Positions 8,672-16,852 of a stretch of 64,000 nucleotides of DNA are shown piece by piece. Numbering within the stretch: the stretch's first letter is position 1; every line of letters begins with the position of its first letter. Under the pieces are notes generated by a model. The model had not been told where the DNA came from, searched no databases, and saw nothing but the letters and a program-made list of their open reading frames with translations. The position numbers were made by a program, and so were the translations under genes. Source of the stretch: CAWBOY01 sp963790585 (GTDB taxonomy: Bacteria; Planctomycetota; Planctomycetia; Gemmatales; Gemmataceae); assembly GCA_963790585.1 (NCBI GenBank), contig CAWBOY010000002.1, forward strand, positions 372,001-436,000. Direction: 5' to 3'.

Positions 8672-9169
8672 GTGAATCGCAACACGTTCGAGACCAGACT
8701 ACGAACCGCCGCCCAGCTGGCCGTAGACGTCGCGCGCCAATATGTGCAGCAGCCACTGCTTGGTGAGGTAGCGTTCTTGGTCTATCCCAATCAATCTTGC
8801 AACGACAACCCGCTCGTCGGGGATGAGGTGGTCTTCCCCGAAGAGTCGCTTCCCCTGCGGCGTTCTCACGGCCCTTGGTTGATCGAGCAGGCCGCGAAGT
8901 TCTTATGGCGGGGCGGCCTAGTGCCTGAGTGGATTGATGCCGCCGTGGAGTCCGAGAACAGAAGCCAAACGTTTGTCGGTCTGCTTTGTTGTGGCCGCTT
9001 CACGGCGCAAGAGGATCTTCTGTACCATCGCCGGTCAGGTGGAGTTCCGCCGTTTGCGATTAAGAGCCCGTACTTGCCTCCGGACTGGGAGAGCCTTGCG
9101 GTGTCTGGGAAGTTTGATTTGTATTGGCGAGAGCAGTGGCATCAGCCGAATCAGCCGCTGCCGCGCTGA
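8672..9169 (+). CDS. Hypothetical protein, possible immunity-type
   Basis: A 165-residue soluble protein starting at GTG with AGGAG about eight bases upstream; an extended reading to an earlier ATG lacks this support. Notable blocks are PLLGEVAFLVYPNQSCNDNP, DEVVFPEESLP, a Trp-containing AAKFLWRGGLVPEWID, LLCCGRF and YLPPDWESL. There is no signal peptide or membrane segment. I do not recognise the family. Position after Imm22 and another small acidic gene suggests an accessory or immunity cluster, but this is inference from context only. Confidence 0.55.
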   Translation: MNRNTFETRLRTAAQLAVDVARQYVQQPLLGEVAFLVYPNQSCNDNPLVGDEVVFPEESLPLRRSHGPWLIEQAAKFLWRGGLVPEWIDAAVESENRSQTFVGLLCCGRFTAQEDLLYHRRSGGVPPFAIKSPYLPPDWESLAVSGKFDLYWREQWHQPNQPLPR

Positions 9170-9274
9170 CTTGTTGATCGGCGGAGGACTTCTGAGCGGA
9201 GAAGGAGTCAGCAAGACCGGCACGTTAAATATTGCCTTACTTAAAATAGTCGCTTCGTCATCCGCAGACCGCCT

Positions 9275-9496
9275 TCATGCGGCCCCCGGTTGCGCGGCGC
9301 GGATAGCGTGATCGTGTGCGGCGGCGAGCCAAGCGGCGGCGGCCTCGCGGATATTGGCTTTGGCCGACTCGAGTGTATCGCCTTCAGAATAGCAGCCAGC
9401 AAGAGCTGGAACTTCAGCCGTATAGCCGCCGTCGGGATCTTGGTGCAGCACGGCGTCGATCGTGAGGTGCAGCGGCACAGTAATCGGTGCAGGCAT
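9275..9496 (-). CDS. HicB family antitoxin-like protein, orphan
   Basis: A 73-residue protein with the HicB partial RNase H-like fold pattern: LTIDAVLHQDPDGGYTAEVP, then ALAGCYSEGDTLESAK and IREAAAAWL. HicB proteins bind and block the HicA mRNA interferase; solitary HicB-like proteins are also widespread. The start at MPAPITVPL is supported by GGAG about eight bases upstream; longer readings run into the divergent gene's leader. Neither flank has room for a normal 60-residue HicA, so this is an orphan. It closes the accessory island and is divergent from the BtuF-like gene. Confidence 0.75.
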   Translation of the reverse strand: MPAPITVPLHLTIDAVLHQDPDGGYTAEVPALAGCYSEGDTLESAKANIREAAAAWLAAAHDHAIRAAQPGAA

Positions 9497-9566
9497 GGGG
9501 ATCTCCGTTGAGTGTTCCTCATAATCTAATTTAAGGCCCGGATTGTTGCGGTACAAGAAGACCATC

Positions 9567-10473
9567 ATGCGTATCGTCTCCCTGCTCCCAAGCGCCACTG
9601 AAATCATCTGTTTTCTCGGCCTGAGAGATCAACTCGTCGGCGTCACGCATGAATGTGACTACCCGTCGTCCGTGGTCGGCTTGCCGAAAGTTACGCGCAC
9701 GCTCATTCCGCATGCGCTGAGCAAGGAAATCGATGCGTTGGTGCGTGAGCGATTGAAGACACAGCGGGCGCTTTACACACTCGATCAGCCCGTTCTCGAA
9801 CGCTTGCGGCCCGACTTGATCGTGACCCAGGCGTTGTGCGACGTCTGCGCCGTGGCGGAGGAGGAGGTAACGGCGGCCGCCTGTAAACTTCCTGGGCAGC
9901 CAAAGGTGTTGAACCTGGAACCGACTACGTTGAGTGAGGTTTTCACGTCCATACTGACTGTCGCTCGCGCGGCCGGAGTCGAGAGCCGAGGCGAGCAGAC
10001 GGTTGCTAAACTTCGAAAGCGCGTTGACGATGTGGCCGCGCTCAAAGGCTTTGACACACCGTCCACGTGTCGTGTTGCTGGAGTGGATCGATCCGCCTTT
10101 TTGTTGCGGCCATTGGTCGCCGGAGATCGTCGAATTCGCGGGCGGCCAGGAGATGATAGGCCGCCCGGGCGAGAAAGCTCGCGGCATCTCCTGGGACGCA
10201 ATTACGGCGGTACAGCCCGAAGTCATTTTCGTTGCCAGCTGTGGCTTCACCGTCAAGCGAACGCTGATCGATGTCCCTCTGATGCGCGATGTCGGAGCGA
10301 AACGTGTCTATGTCGTCGACGGTTCGGCCTATTTCAGCCGACCGGGGCCACGGTTGGTGGATAGCTTGGAGATTTTGGCACACGCACTGCATCCGAGCTT
10401 GCATCCGCAAGTCACGGAAAGCTCGCAGCTTGCGATTGAGGCTAATGTCCTGAATCGGAAGTTCGTTCAATAA
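9567..10473 (+). CDS. BtuF-like cobalamin/Fe-chelate binding domain protein (frameshifted)
   Basis: About 301 residues once a single break is bridged. MRIVSLLPSATEIICFLGL with VGVTHECDYP and LIVTQALCDVCAV is the signature of the BtuF/FepB-type periplasmic binding fold for corrinoids or siderophores. There is no signal peptide, so it may act in the cytoplasm, as predicted for many such planctomycete proteins; no permease or ATPase is nearby. The frame breaks at a TTT run at 10050-10052; with one T fewer the sequence continues as LTHRPRVVLLEWIDPPF. The last codons (VLNRKFVQ) are encoded by the end of palindromic element P1, so the C-terminus may have been altered by the element. Confidence 0.78.
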
Positions 10474-10602
10474 ATCGAAGCCGTGGCCGGGGTCGGTACC
10501 CCGACCCCGGTTTGGCCCCAGCACCTCCAGAGAACCGGGGTCGGAGTACCGACCCCGGCCACGGCTGGCAAACCTCATAAACGAATTTCTGACTCAGGAT
10601 GC
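10446..10602. repeat. Palindromic element P1, copy 3 (best preserved)
   Basis: The most complete copy. The left end TGTCCTGAATCGGAAGTTCG and right end CGAATTTCTGACTCAGGATG are inverted; inside are two hairpin arms based on GGCCGGGGTCGGTACCCCGA and its inverse, with a loop beginning TTTGGCCCCAGC. The whole 155-base unit is a nested palindrome. Its left end overlaps the last codons and stop of the BtuF-like gene. Confidence 0.85.
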
Positions 10603-10633
10603 AGGTGAATAACGGCCTCATCGAGACCCACCA

Positions 10634-11852
10634 ATGCCCAACAACATTCCGTGGACCATTACCGCGCGCTGGATCGTTCCCGTTTCTCAACCGCCGTTGC
10701 CGGGCGGCACGGTGACGATCCTGGGTGAACGTATCACCGACGTCCAACCGCACGGCGATCGTGTCGCGGACATAGACCTCGGCGACGTAGCCGTCCTTCC
10801 GGGACTTGTCAACGCTCATACGCACCTGGACCTCTCTGGTTTATCCGCACCTATTCCTTTCGACGGCGACTTCACGCACTGGCTACGCGGTGCCATCGGC
10901 TATCGCCGCAATCTATCGTTGGACGATGTCCGACGATCCGTACAAACCGGCATCGAAAAAAGCATTTCACATGGCGTGACCCTGATGGCGGACATCGCCT
11001 CGCAGGGTCTCGGCTGGGACTTGCTCGCGGCGCAGGCGCTCGCACTCGGTCGTCTTTCATGAATTGATCGGACTTCCCGCGGACCGCGCAACCACCGCAT
11101 GGAGCACGGCCGAGGCTTGGCTTCACTCGCACGCCGCAACAACGAATTGTCGACCGGGCTTGAGTCCCCATGCACCGTATAGCGCTGCCGTCGACCTTAT
11201 CACAGCTGCAGCCTCCGCTCGGGTCCCGATTGCCACGCACCTCGCCGAAACGATTGCCGAGAGGGAGCTGCTTTCCCATCATACGGGACCATTCATCTCG
11301 TTTTTAGAGGGTCTTGGTGCCTGGGCGCCGAATAATCTCGCCAAGAGCTTCGATGACATTTTGAGCCGAAGTCGACCCGCTCCGAATGCCCTGTTCGCTC
11401 ACGGCAATTATCTGTCGGCTGATGCAAGCGTCCCGCCGAATGGCACCATTGTCTATTGCCCGCGCACGCACGCCTTTTTCGGCCACTCGCCGCATCCGTT
11501 TCGCGCGTTTCTGTCGCGCGGCGTTCGGGTCGCTCTCGGCACAGACAGTCTGGCGTCGAATCCGGACCTCGACCTGCTTGCGGAGGCGCGGTTTCTGCAT
11601 CGCCAATATCCGGAAATCCCTGGATCGGTTCTGGTGCGCATGGCAACGTTATCAGGAGCCGAGGCCCTTGGCTGGGACGACGAAACGGGCTCGTTGACGG
11701 CCGGGAAATCAGCTGACCTGGTTGTTGTGCCGCTGCGCAACGGCGAATCCGCCGATGTCTACGAGCTTGTTCTTGGCTCGTCCGAGCCGGTCCAGCGGGT
11801 CTTATGGCGAGGGCGGTGGGTTTATGACGGTTGCGGGGGCGGTGCGCTCTAA
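10634..11852 (+). CDS. Amidohydrolase, cytosine/SAH-deaminase-like (frameshifted)
   Basis: About 405 residues with one break. The metal-dependent hydrolase signs are VLPGLVNAHTHLDLSG (HxH), a distal THLAETIAE, HGNYLS, and ALGTDSLASNPDLDLL (catalytic Asp), then the C-terminal beta-sandwich GSLTAGKSADLVVV. This is the subfamily of guanine, SAH and aminofutalosine deaminases. The frame changes near 11046-11060: the first reading stops at LGRLS and the second resumes with VVFHELIGLP. A one-base insertion, or loss of two bases, explains it. Start MPNNIPWTITARWIVPV fits family beginnings. The exact substrate cannot be read from sequence; aminofutalosine deaminase is one candidate but no other futalosine gene is in the window. 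Confidence 0.8.
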
Positions 11853-11959
11853 GTGGTTGATAAGATTGATGCTTCCGGTACTTGAAGTCGCCCCCATTTT
11901 GCCATATTACCACATCGTAGCGACGAGTTCGAGACCCTGTTTCTTCTGAGGTTCCCGCG

Positions 11960-13546
11960 ATGCCACTTGGATACCTTTGCCTGGTGTTGCACGCCCATTT
12001 GCCCTTTGTGCGTCACCCGGAATACGAAGATTTCCTGGAAGAGGATTGGCTCTACGAGGCCATCACCGAGACGTACATTCCGCTACTCGATCATTTCGAT
12101 GCTCTCGAACGCGACGGCGTCGATTGGCGCCTTACCATGTCCGTCACGCCGACGCTCGCGGCCATGTTGGCGGACCCGCTTCTTCAGTATCGCTACATTC
12201 GCCATCTCGATAATCTGATTGCCCTAGCTAACAAGGAACTCGAACGGACCCGCTGGCAGCCGGAGTTCCTCGCGCTCGCGCAGATGTATCATCGGCGCTT
12301 CACGCGCTGCCGCGAGGTCTTCGTTCAGCAATACAACAACAACCTCTTAACGGGTTTCAAGCGCTTTTACGACAGCGGGAAACTAGAGCTCATCACCTGC
12401 GGCGCGACGCATGGCTTTCTTCCCCTCATGGAGCATAATCTCAACGCCCGCCGTGCGCAGATCGAGATCGGCGCTCGTGAGTTTGAGAACCATTTTGGCC
12501 GCAGGCCGAAAGGCATCTGGCTGCCTGAATGTGGCTACATCGAGGGCGTCGACGAACTGCTGCGCGACGCGGGGATTGAGTATTTCTTCACCGACACTCA
12601 TGCGGTCACGTTCGCCCATCCACGCCCTAAATATGGCGTTTACGCTCCGATCATCTGCCCCAAGAGCGGCGTCGCGGTGTTGGCGCGGGACACCGAATCG
12701 AGCAAGCAGGTATGGAGTTCGGTCGAGGGCTACCCAGGCGACGCCGTCTACCGTGACTTCTATCGCGACGTCGGTTTCGATCTCGATTTCGATTACATCA
12801 AGCCGCACCTGCACCAGACCGGCATCCGCTCGCTCCTGGGCATGAAGTATTTCAAGATCACCGGCCAAACCGATCAGAAGCTGCCTTACGTCGAAAAAGA
12901 CGCTCTCGACAAGGCGGCCGAACATGCCGGCAACTTCATGTTCAACCGCGAGAAACAAGTGGAATGGCTCGCCGGGTCAATGGACGGCCGGCCGCCGCTG
13001 ATCGTCGCGCCCTACGACGCCGAACTCTTTGGCCATTGGTGGTTCGAGGGGCCGGATTGGATCAATTTCCTGTTGCGGAAAATGCACTACGACCAACAGA
13101 CTGTGAAGACGATCACCGTTCCAGAATACTTGGCCATCGTTCCGAAATCGCAGGTTTCGCAGCCGACGCTGTCGAGCTGGGGCAACAAGGGCTACTCCGA
13201 GGTTTGGCTCGAAGCGTCAAACGACTGGATCTATCGCCATCTTCACGAAGGCGCCGACCGCATGGTCGAGCTGGCCCGCGAAAACCCGGCTCCCTCCGGC
13301 CTCTTCCGCCGCGCCCTCAATCAGGCTGCGCGAGAGTTGCTACTCGCCCAATCGAGCGACTGGGCGTTCATTCTCAAGACCGGCACGATGGTGGAATACG
13401 CGACAGAACGCACGCGCGTCCACGTGTTGAACTTCAACAATCTCTACGATCAGATCAAGCGCACCGAAATCGACGAGCCGTGGCTCAATCACATCGAGCG
13501 GCGGCATAATCTGTTTCCGAACATTGACTATAGGATATATGCGTAA
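11960..13546 (+). CDS. Glycoside hydrolase family 57 protein, glucan branching-enzyme type
   Basis: A 528-residue cytosolic protein. It opens with GYLCLVLHAHLPFVRHPEYE, typical of GH57, and has GIWLPECGY with Glu190 as likely nucleophile and APYDAELFGHWWFEGP with Asp353 as likely acid/base, close to the spacing known for GH57 1,4-alpha-glucan branching enzymes. The C-terminal helical domain (WIYRHLHEGADRM and following) is the one found in branching enzymes. It would make alpha-1,6 branches in glycogen-like polymers. An AGG-containing site lies upstream of ATG. It converges on the S1-domain gene across a hairpin. Confidence 0.9.
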   Translation: MPLGYLCLVLHAHLPFVRHPEYEDFLEEDWLYEAITETYIPLLDHFDALERDGVDWRLTMSVTPTLAAMLADPLLQYRYIRHLDNLIALANKELERTRWQPEFLALAQMYHRRFTRCREVFVQQYNNNLLTGFKRFYDSGKLELITCGATHGFLPLMEHNLNARRAQIEIGAREFENHFGRRPKGIWLPECGYIEGVDELLRDAGIEYFFTDTHAVTFAHPRPKYGVYAPIICPKSGVAVLARDTESSKQVWSSVEGYPGDAVYRDFYRDVGFDLDFDYIKPHLHQTGIRSLLGMKYFKITGQTDQKLPYVEKDALDKAAEHAGNFMFNREKQVEWLAGSMDGRPPLIVAPYDAELFGHWWFEGPDWINFLLRKMHYDQQTVKTITVPEYLAIVPKSQVSQPTLSSWGNKGYSEVWLEASNDWIYRHLHEGADRMVELARENPAPSGLFRRALNQAARELLLAQSSDWAFILKTGTMVEYATERTRVHVLNFNNLYDQIKRTEIDEPWLNHIERRHNLFPNIDYRIYA

Positions 13547-13563
13547 TTGGGGATTTTCTTGAA

Positions 13564-13620
13564 CTCGCCCCCGCTTGCCGGGGGCGAATTCAAACCCCGG
13601 CAAGCCGGGGGCTAATTAAA
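13564..13620. repeat. GC-rich inverted repeat between convergent genes
   Basis: Arms CGCCCCCGCTTGCCGGGGGC and CCCCGGCAAGCCGGGGGC form strong hairpins, with AATTAAAAA at the right side. The site lies between converging genes, so a two-way terminator is likely. It resembles the CCGGCTTGCCGGCGG family found near 15.5, 45.3 and 52.4 kb. Confidence 0.65.
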
Positions 13621-13625
13621 AAGCG

Positions 13626-15041
13626 TCATTCCTTCTTCATCCACTCTTTGTTGCTGGTGCCGCCACGCAGCGGTGTTGTGCGCGGCCGGTATGGCTTCGC
13701 TGGTGCTTCCGGCTCTTCCGCCTCAGCCTCGGACGCCACTGGCTCCGGGGCCGCTTCTTTGGGCAACGCCGCCTTCAGGGAAAGCGAAATACGGCGTTGC
13801 TCAGGATCGACGGTCAAAACCATCACTTGGACCGATTGGCCGACCTTCACGATGTCGGTGACGCTGCGAACGCGTTGCGGCGACAGTTCGGAAATGTGAA
13901 TCAAACCCTCGATCGCCGGCTCCAGCTCGACGAACGCGCCGAAGTCCATTGTCTTGGACACAGTGCCGTTGACCACCGATCCAGGCGGATACTTCTCGGT
14001 GATGTTGGCCCAGGGGCTATCGGTCAATTGTTTCAAGCCAAGGCCGACCTTGCGGGTCTCGCGGTCGATCTTGAGGACGACGACGCGGACCTTTTGGCCG
14101 GGTTGAAGAATCTGCGTCGCGTCTTTGACGCGCGTCCAGCTGATTTCACTGACGTGAACCAAGCCGTCAACACCGCCGAGATCGACGAAGGCACCAAAGT
14201 CGCGCACGGAACGGACGATTCCTTCGTAAACTTGGCCTTCCGTCAGTTCGGCCCAAAGCTTCTCTCGGTTCTGCTCGCGTTCCTTCTCCATCAGCGCGCG
14301 GCGGCTGACGACGAGATTTTGGTCGGCCCGATCGACCTCGGTCACCATGCAGAGCAGTTTGGTATTTACGAGTTTCTCAGGCTCTTCAGTGCGATAGAGA
14401 TCGACCTGGCTGATCGGCAGGAAACCGCGAATGCCGTTGACGTCGACGGACAGGCCGCCCTTGTTCGTGGCCGTAACTCGGGCTTCAACCGTCATGCCAA
14501 TGGTGACGCTGTCCCAATTCGCGGCGAGAGCAGCGCCCTTGCGCGAAAGGATTAGCAAGCCATTGGCGTTGTCGAAGCCTTCGATGTTGACTTCAACCTC
14601 GGTCCCAATCTCGGGCGTGCCTTCCGGGAATTGCTCGGTCGGCAAGATACCCTGGCTTCGGCCTCCAGGCAGGTCGAGGAAGACATCCTGGCCATGGACA
14701 CGAAAGACCTTAGCCATCTTCATCCCGCCGGTGGCGACAAGCGCTTTGTCATGTGTCGCCGGATCGCCGAGCAGATCGACGGCGTCGAGACCGCCCATCG
14801 CTTCTTGGAGTTCGCGCTCCATGGCATCGTCAAACTTGTCGATTTTTTTGGTCGCGTTGTAGCCTGCTTGGTATTCGAGCGAGGGCACTGGAGCCGGTCG
14901 CGGCGGGCCGCTCCGTTTCGCGGCAGCCTTTTCGCGCATCAGAGTTACGCGATCCGACTTGGGTGGTTCTGCCGGCTGGGCCGGGGACGTCGCGGTCTCT
15001 GTCGAAGGGACACTATTTTCGGCCTTCTCTGGCTCACTCAT
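13626..15041 (-). CDS. S1 RNA-binding domain protein (RpsA-like)
   Basis: A 471-residue protein with four S1 domains after an acidic, Pro/Ala-rich N-terminal 60 residues: about 105-165, 183-250, 268-337 and 353-422. The third (GIVRSVRDFGAFVDLGGVDG) and fourth (GTVSKTMDFGAFVELEPAIE) match bacterial ribosomal protein S1 best. E. coli S1 has six domains; shorter four-domain forms occur in other phyla. It probably helps mRNA binding at the ribosome, although another S1-family RNA-binding role is possible. Start at MSEPEKAENS has AAGGTGAG just upstream. The C-terminus is Pro/Arg-rich and disordered. Confidence 0.85.
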   Translation of the reverse strand: MSEPEKAENSVPSTETATSPAQPAEPPKSDRVTLMREKAAAKRSGPPRPAPVPSLEYQAGYNATKKIDKFDDAMERELQEAMGGLDAVDLLGDPATHDKALVATGGMKMAKVFRVHGQDVFLDLPGGRSQGILPTEQFPEGTPEIGTEVEVNIEGFDNANGLLILSRKGAALAANWDSVTIGMTVEARVTATNKGGLSVDVNGIRGFLPISQVDLYRTEEPEKLVNTKLLCMVTEVDRADQNLVVSRRALMEKEREQNREKLWAELTEGQVYEGIVRSVRDFGAFVDLGGVDGLVHVSEISWTRVKDATQILQPGQKVRVVVLKIDRETRKVGLGLKQLTDSPWANITEKYPPGSVVNGTVSKTMDFGAFVELEPAIEGLIHISELSPQRVRSVTDIVKVGQSVQVMVLTVDPEQRRISLSLKAALPKEAAPEPVASEAEAEEPEAPAKPYRPRTTPLRGGTSNKEWMKKE

Positions 15042-15119
15042 GATCTCACCTTGATAACGTCTCGGAGTCAATTTCGGCAGCTTGCCCTCTCCCCGTTCGG
15101 GGACTGGTAAGTCCGGCAC

Positions 15120-15450
15120 TCAGCGATACTCCTCGCGCACGGGACTGAAAATGTCCAGCGCCTGCGCCGGTTCATCGAGCGTGACAACACGATGTCGCAC
15201 ACCGCCCGGGATGCGATACATATCACCGGCTTTGAGCGCCTCTTTGCTCATCGCCGATGAAAAAGATCGCCTTCCCCTTCAACAGCATACCGACTTGCTC
15301 ATGCGGATGCGAATGCTCTTCGACGATGGAGCCTGGGGCGAGGTCGACAAGCGACAGCAGCATCTTCTCAGCCGGACAGGTTTGGATCGTGACGCCGGGG
15401 AAAATCGTATGGTGACCTAGTTCGTTTGTTGCCGGAAAGTAGAGGCTCAT
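15120..15450 (-). CDS. Cupin domain protein (frameshifted)
   Basis: About 109 residues. The first part has the cupin metal motif [20 protein letters not shown], the second frame gives [20 protein letters not shown] and ends [11 protein letters not shown]. Together they form a complete single-domain cupin with both metal-binding motifs. The break lies near 15243-15246, where GAGCAAAGAG appears to hold one extra base. Cupins of this size include sugar isomerase-like, dioxygenase-like and regulatory proteins, so no reaction is assigned. It lies downstream of nothing obviously related and upstream of the S1 gene on the same strand. Confidence 0.7.
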
Positions 15451-15475
15451 GATGGGAATACCTGAAACGAACGTG

Positions 15476-15566
15476 CCCGAGGCAAATGCCTCGGGCTGTT
15501 GTTCTTATATAGCCCCCGGATTATCGGGGGTAGGGAAACGACCGCCGGCAAGCCGGCGGTTATATG
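15476..15566. repeat. Tandem hairpins, TATATAGCC/CCGGCAAGCCGG family
   Basis: A small palindrome CCCGAGGCAAATGCCTCGGG at 15476-15495 is followed by TATATAGCCCCCGGATTATC and GGGGG, then CCGCCGGCAAGCCGGCGG ending TTATATGA. It lies between the cupin start and the 3' end of the STN-type gene. The second half belongs to the family also seen at 45.3 and 52.4 kb. Confidence 0.65.
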
Positions 15567-15576
15567 AAGAGTCATA

Positions 15577-16737
15577 TCAACGAATGCTATTTCCAAGGAG
15601 ATAATGCACGTCGGCACTCTGCCGAACGATCAACGTCATGGTCGAAGGATGAAAGGCGATCGTCCCCGCCCCGCCGCGAACGTCCCAGCTCAAAGGGTCG
15701 ACTGACGAGCGGACCATATCGACGAGACTAACCAAATTGTTGGCCATGATTTGCTGATTGACAAATGGGCCCCAGCGAATGTCGACGATGCCCGCGAGGT
15801 CTCCGAGGTAATACGTGCGCGTCGTCATGAGTTCTTTGGCCCGAGCAACGGTCGTGATTTGCACCGCATTGTCCTTTACAACGAACGTCAAGCCGAGGTC
15901 GGCGAGAACCTTGCGGAGCATCATGCGGCTGGTGCCACGGCCTTTCAGGCGAACCGTTGACGTATAAGAAATGCCAGCATCTTCGAGCGCCTGCTTGCTG
16001 ACGACAAAGGTCATGCCGTGACTGGTTTCCTTGTCGATCCAATCTAGAAACTCTTGAAAGGTCATGTCCTTGATGTCGGCGGCAACAACCGTGTCGAGAG
16101 CCTTCAGGATGGCTTTTTCTTCCGGTGTCGTCTTCAAAGCGGTCGTCTTGGCTCGGAGCATCGACTTCTTGGCCCAATCGGCCGGGAACTCGATTTCACC
16201 GTCGAGCGGAATAGCCGATTTCTCGATGGCGTTGAACGCCGCCAGCATCGCCTTGCCGGATTTGTCTTTAATGTCTTTGTTGGAAGCGACATCTTCCTTG
16301 CGCCGAGCGATGATGTCCCGAGCGGTCTGGGTCGCGTCGCCTACTTTGGGCTTCGTCATGTCCTCGGCACGGCGTACTGTTTCGGCCCGCTTGAGTTCGG
16401 AGGCGAGGAGAGAAGCTGGGTCTTTTTTCTCCGGCAAATCGCGTATAGTCTGCTTGAGCGATCGAACGAGACTTTCGCGACGATCGGCGGCGAGCGTAGT
16501 GTCGTTTTCTACCTTGGTAATGGCGAGGCGCAATAGATCGGCTGCGATGGTGGGGTCGGTTTTCGCTTGACGTTGCGCCTCACTCTTGAGTTCACGCACC
16601 TCGGCTTCGATCTTTTGCCGCTCGATTTCGACGCGACGACGGGTCTCTTCGAGGATGTCGTCAGCCACGAGCCGCGGCACGACACACAGGATTACGCTTA
16701 ATAGGGCAATGGTGAGGCGTGGACTGCGATTTGACAT
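15577..16737 (-). CDS. Secreted STN/secretin-N-like domain protein
   Basis: A 386-residue exported protein. The start MSNRSPRLTIALLSVILC has GAGG upstream and gives a clean signal peptide ending near RLVADD; a longer reading would bury it. Residues 28-130 form a charged coiled coil. The C-terminal 150 residues (TFQEFLDWIDKETSHGMTFV, then a STxRLKGRGTSRMMLRKVLA segment and TFVVKDNAVQITT) resemble the STN/secretin N-domain seen in secretins and TonB receptors and in many planctomycete secreted proteins. There is no secretin pore domain. It may assemble at the outer membrane or cell wall. The role is unknown. Confidence 0.7.
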   Translation of the reverse strand: MSNRSPRLTIALLSVILCVVPRLVADDILEETRRRVEIERQKIEAEVRELKSEAQRQAKTDPTIAADLLRLAITKVENDTTLAADRRESLVRSLKQTIRDLPEKKDPASLLASELKRAETVRRAEDMTKPKVGDATQTARDIIARRKEDVASNKDIKDKSGKAMLAAFNAIEKSAIPLDGEIEFPADWAKKSMLRAKTTALKTTPEEKAILKALDTVVAADIKDMTFQEFLDWIDKETSHGMTFVVSKQALEDAGISYTSTVRLKGRGTSRMMLRKVLADLGLTFVVKDNAVQITTVARAKELMTTRTYYLGDLAGIVDIRWGPFVNQQIMANNLVSLVDMVRSSVDPLSWDVRGGAGTIAFHPSTMTLIVRQSADVHYLLGNSIR

Positions 16738-16852
16738 GGATAGAAACCTCACTGGATAACGCATCGGCCTGATGCTCCTGACCCTGCAGTTTAGATTGTA
16801 TGCGTGGCAACTGCCAGAGAAAAAGCGCCTAATCGGCGATTTCACACCTTGT

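Noticed and set aside
9170..9274. Possible HicA gene next to HicB
   Set aside because: Only 105 bases and no HicA-like sequence in any frame.
13797..14555. 252-codon open frame opposite the S1-domain gene
   Set aside because: Antisense shadow; the S1 domains on the minus strand are unambiguous.
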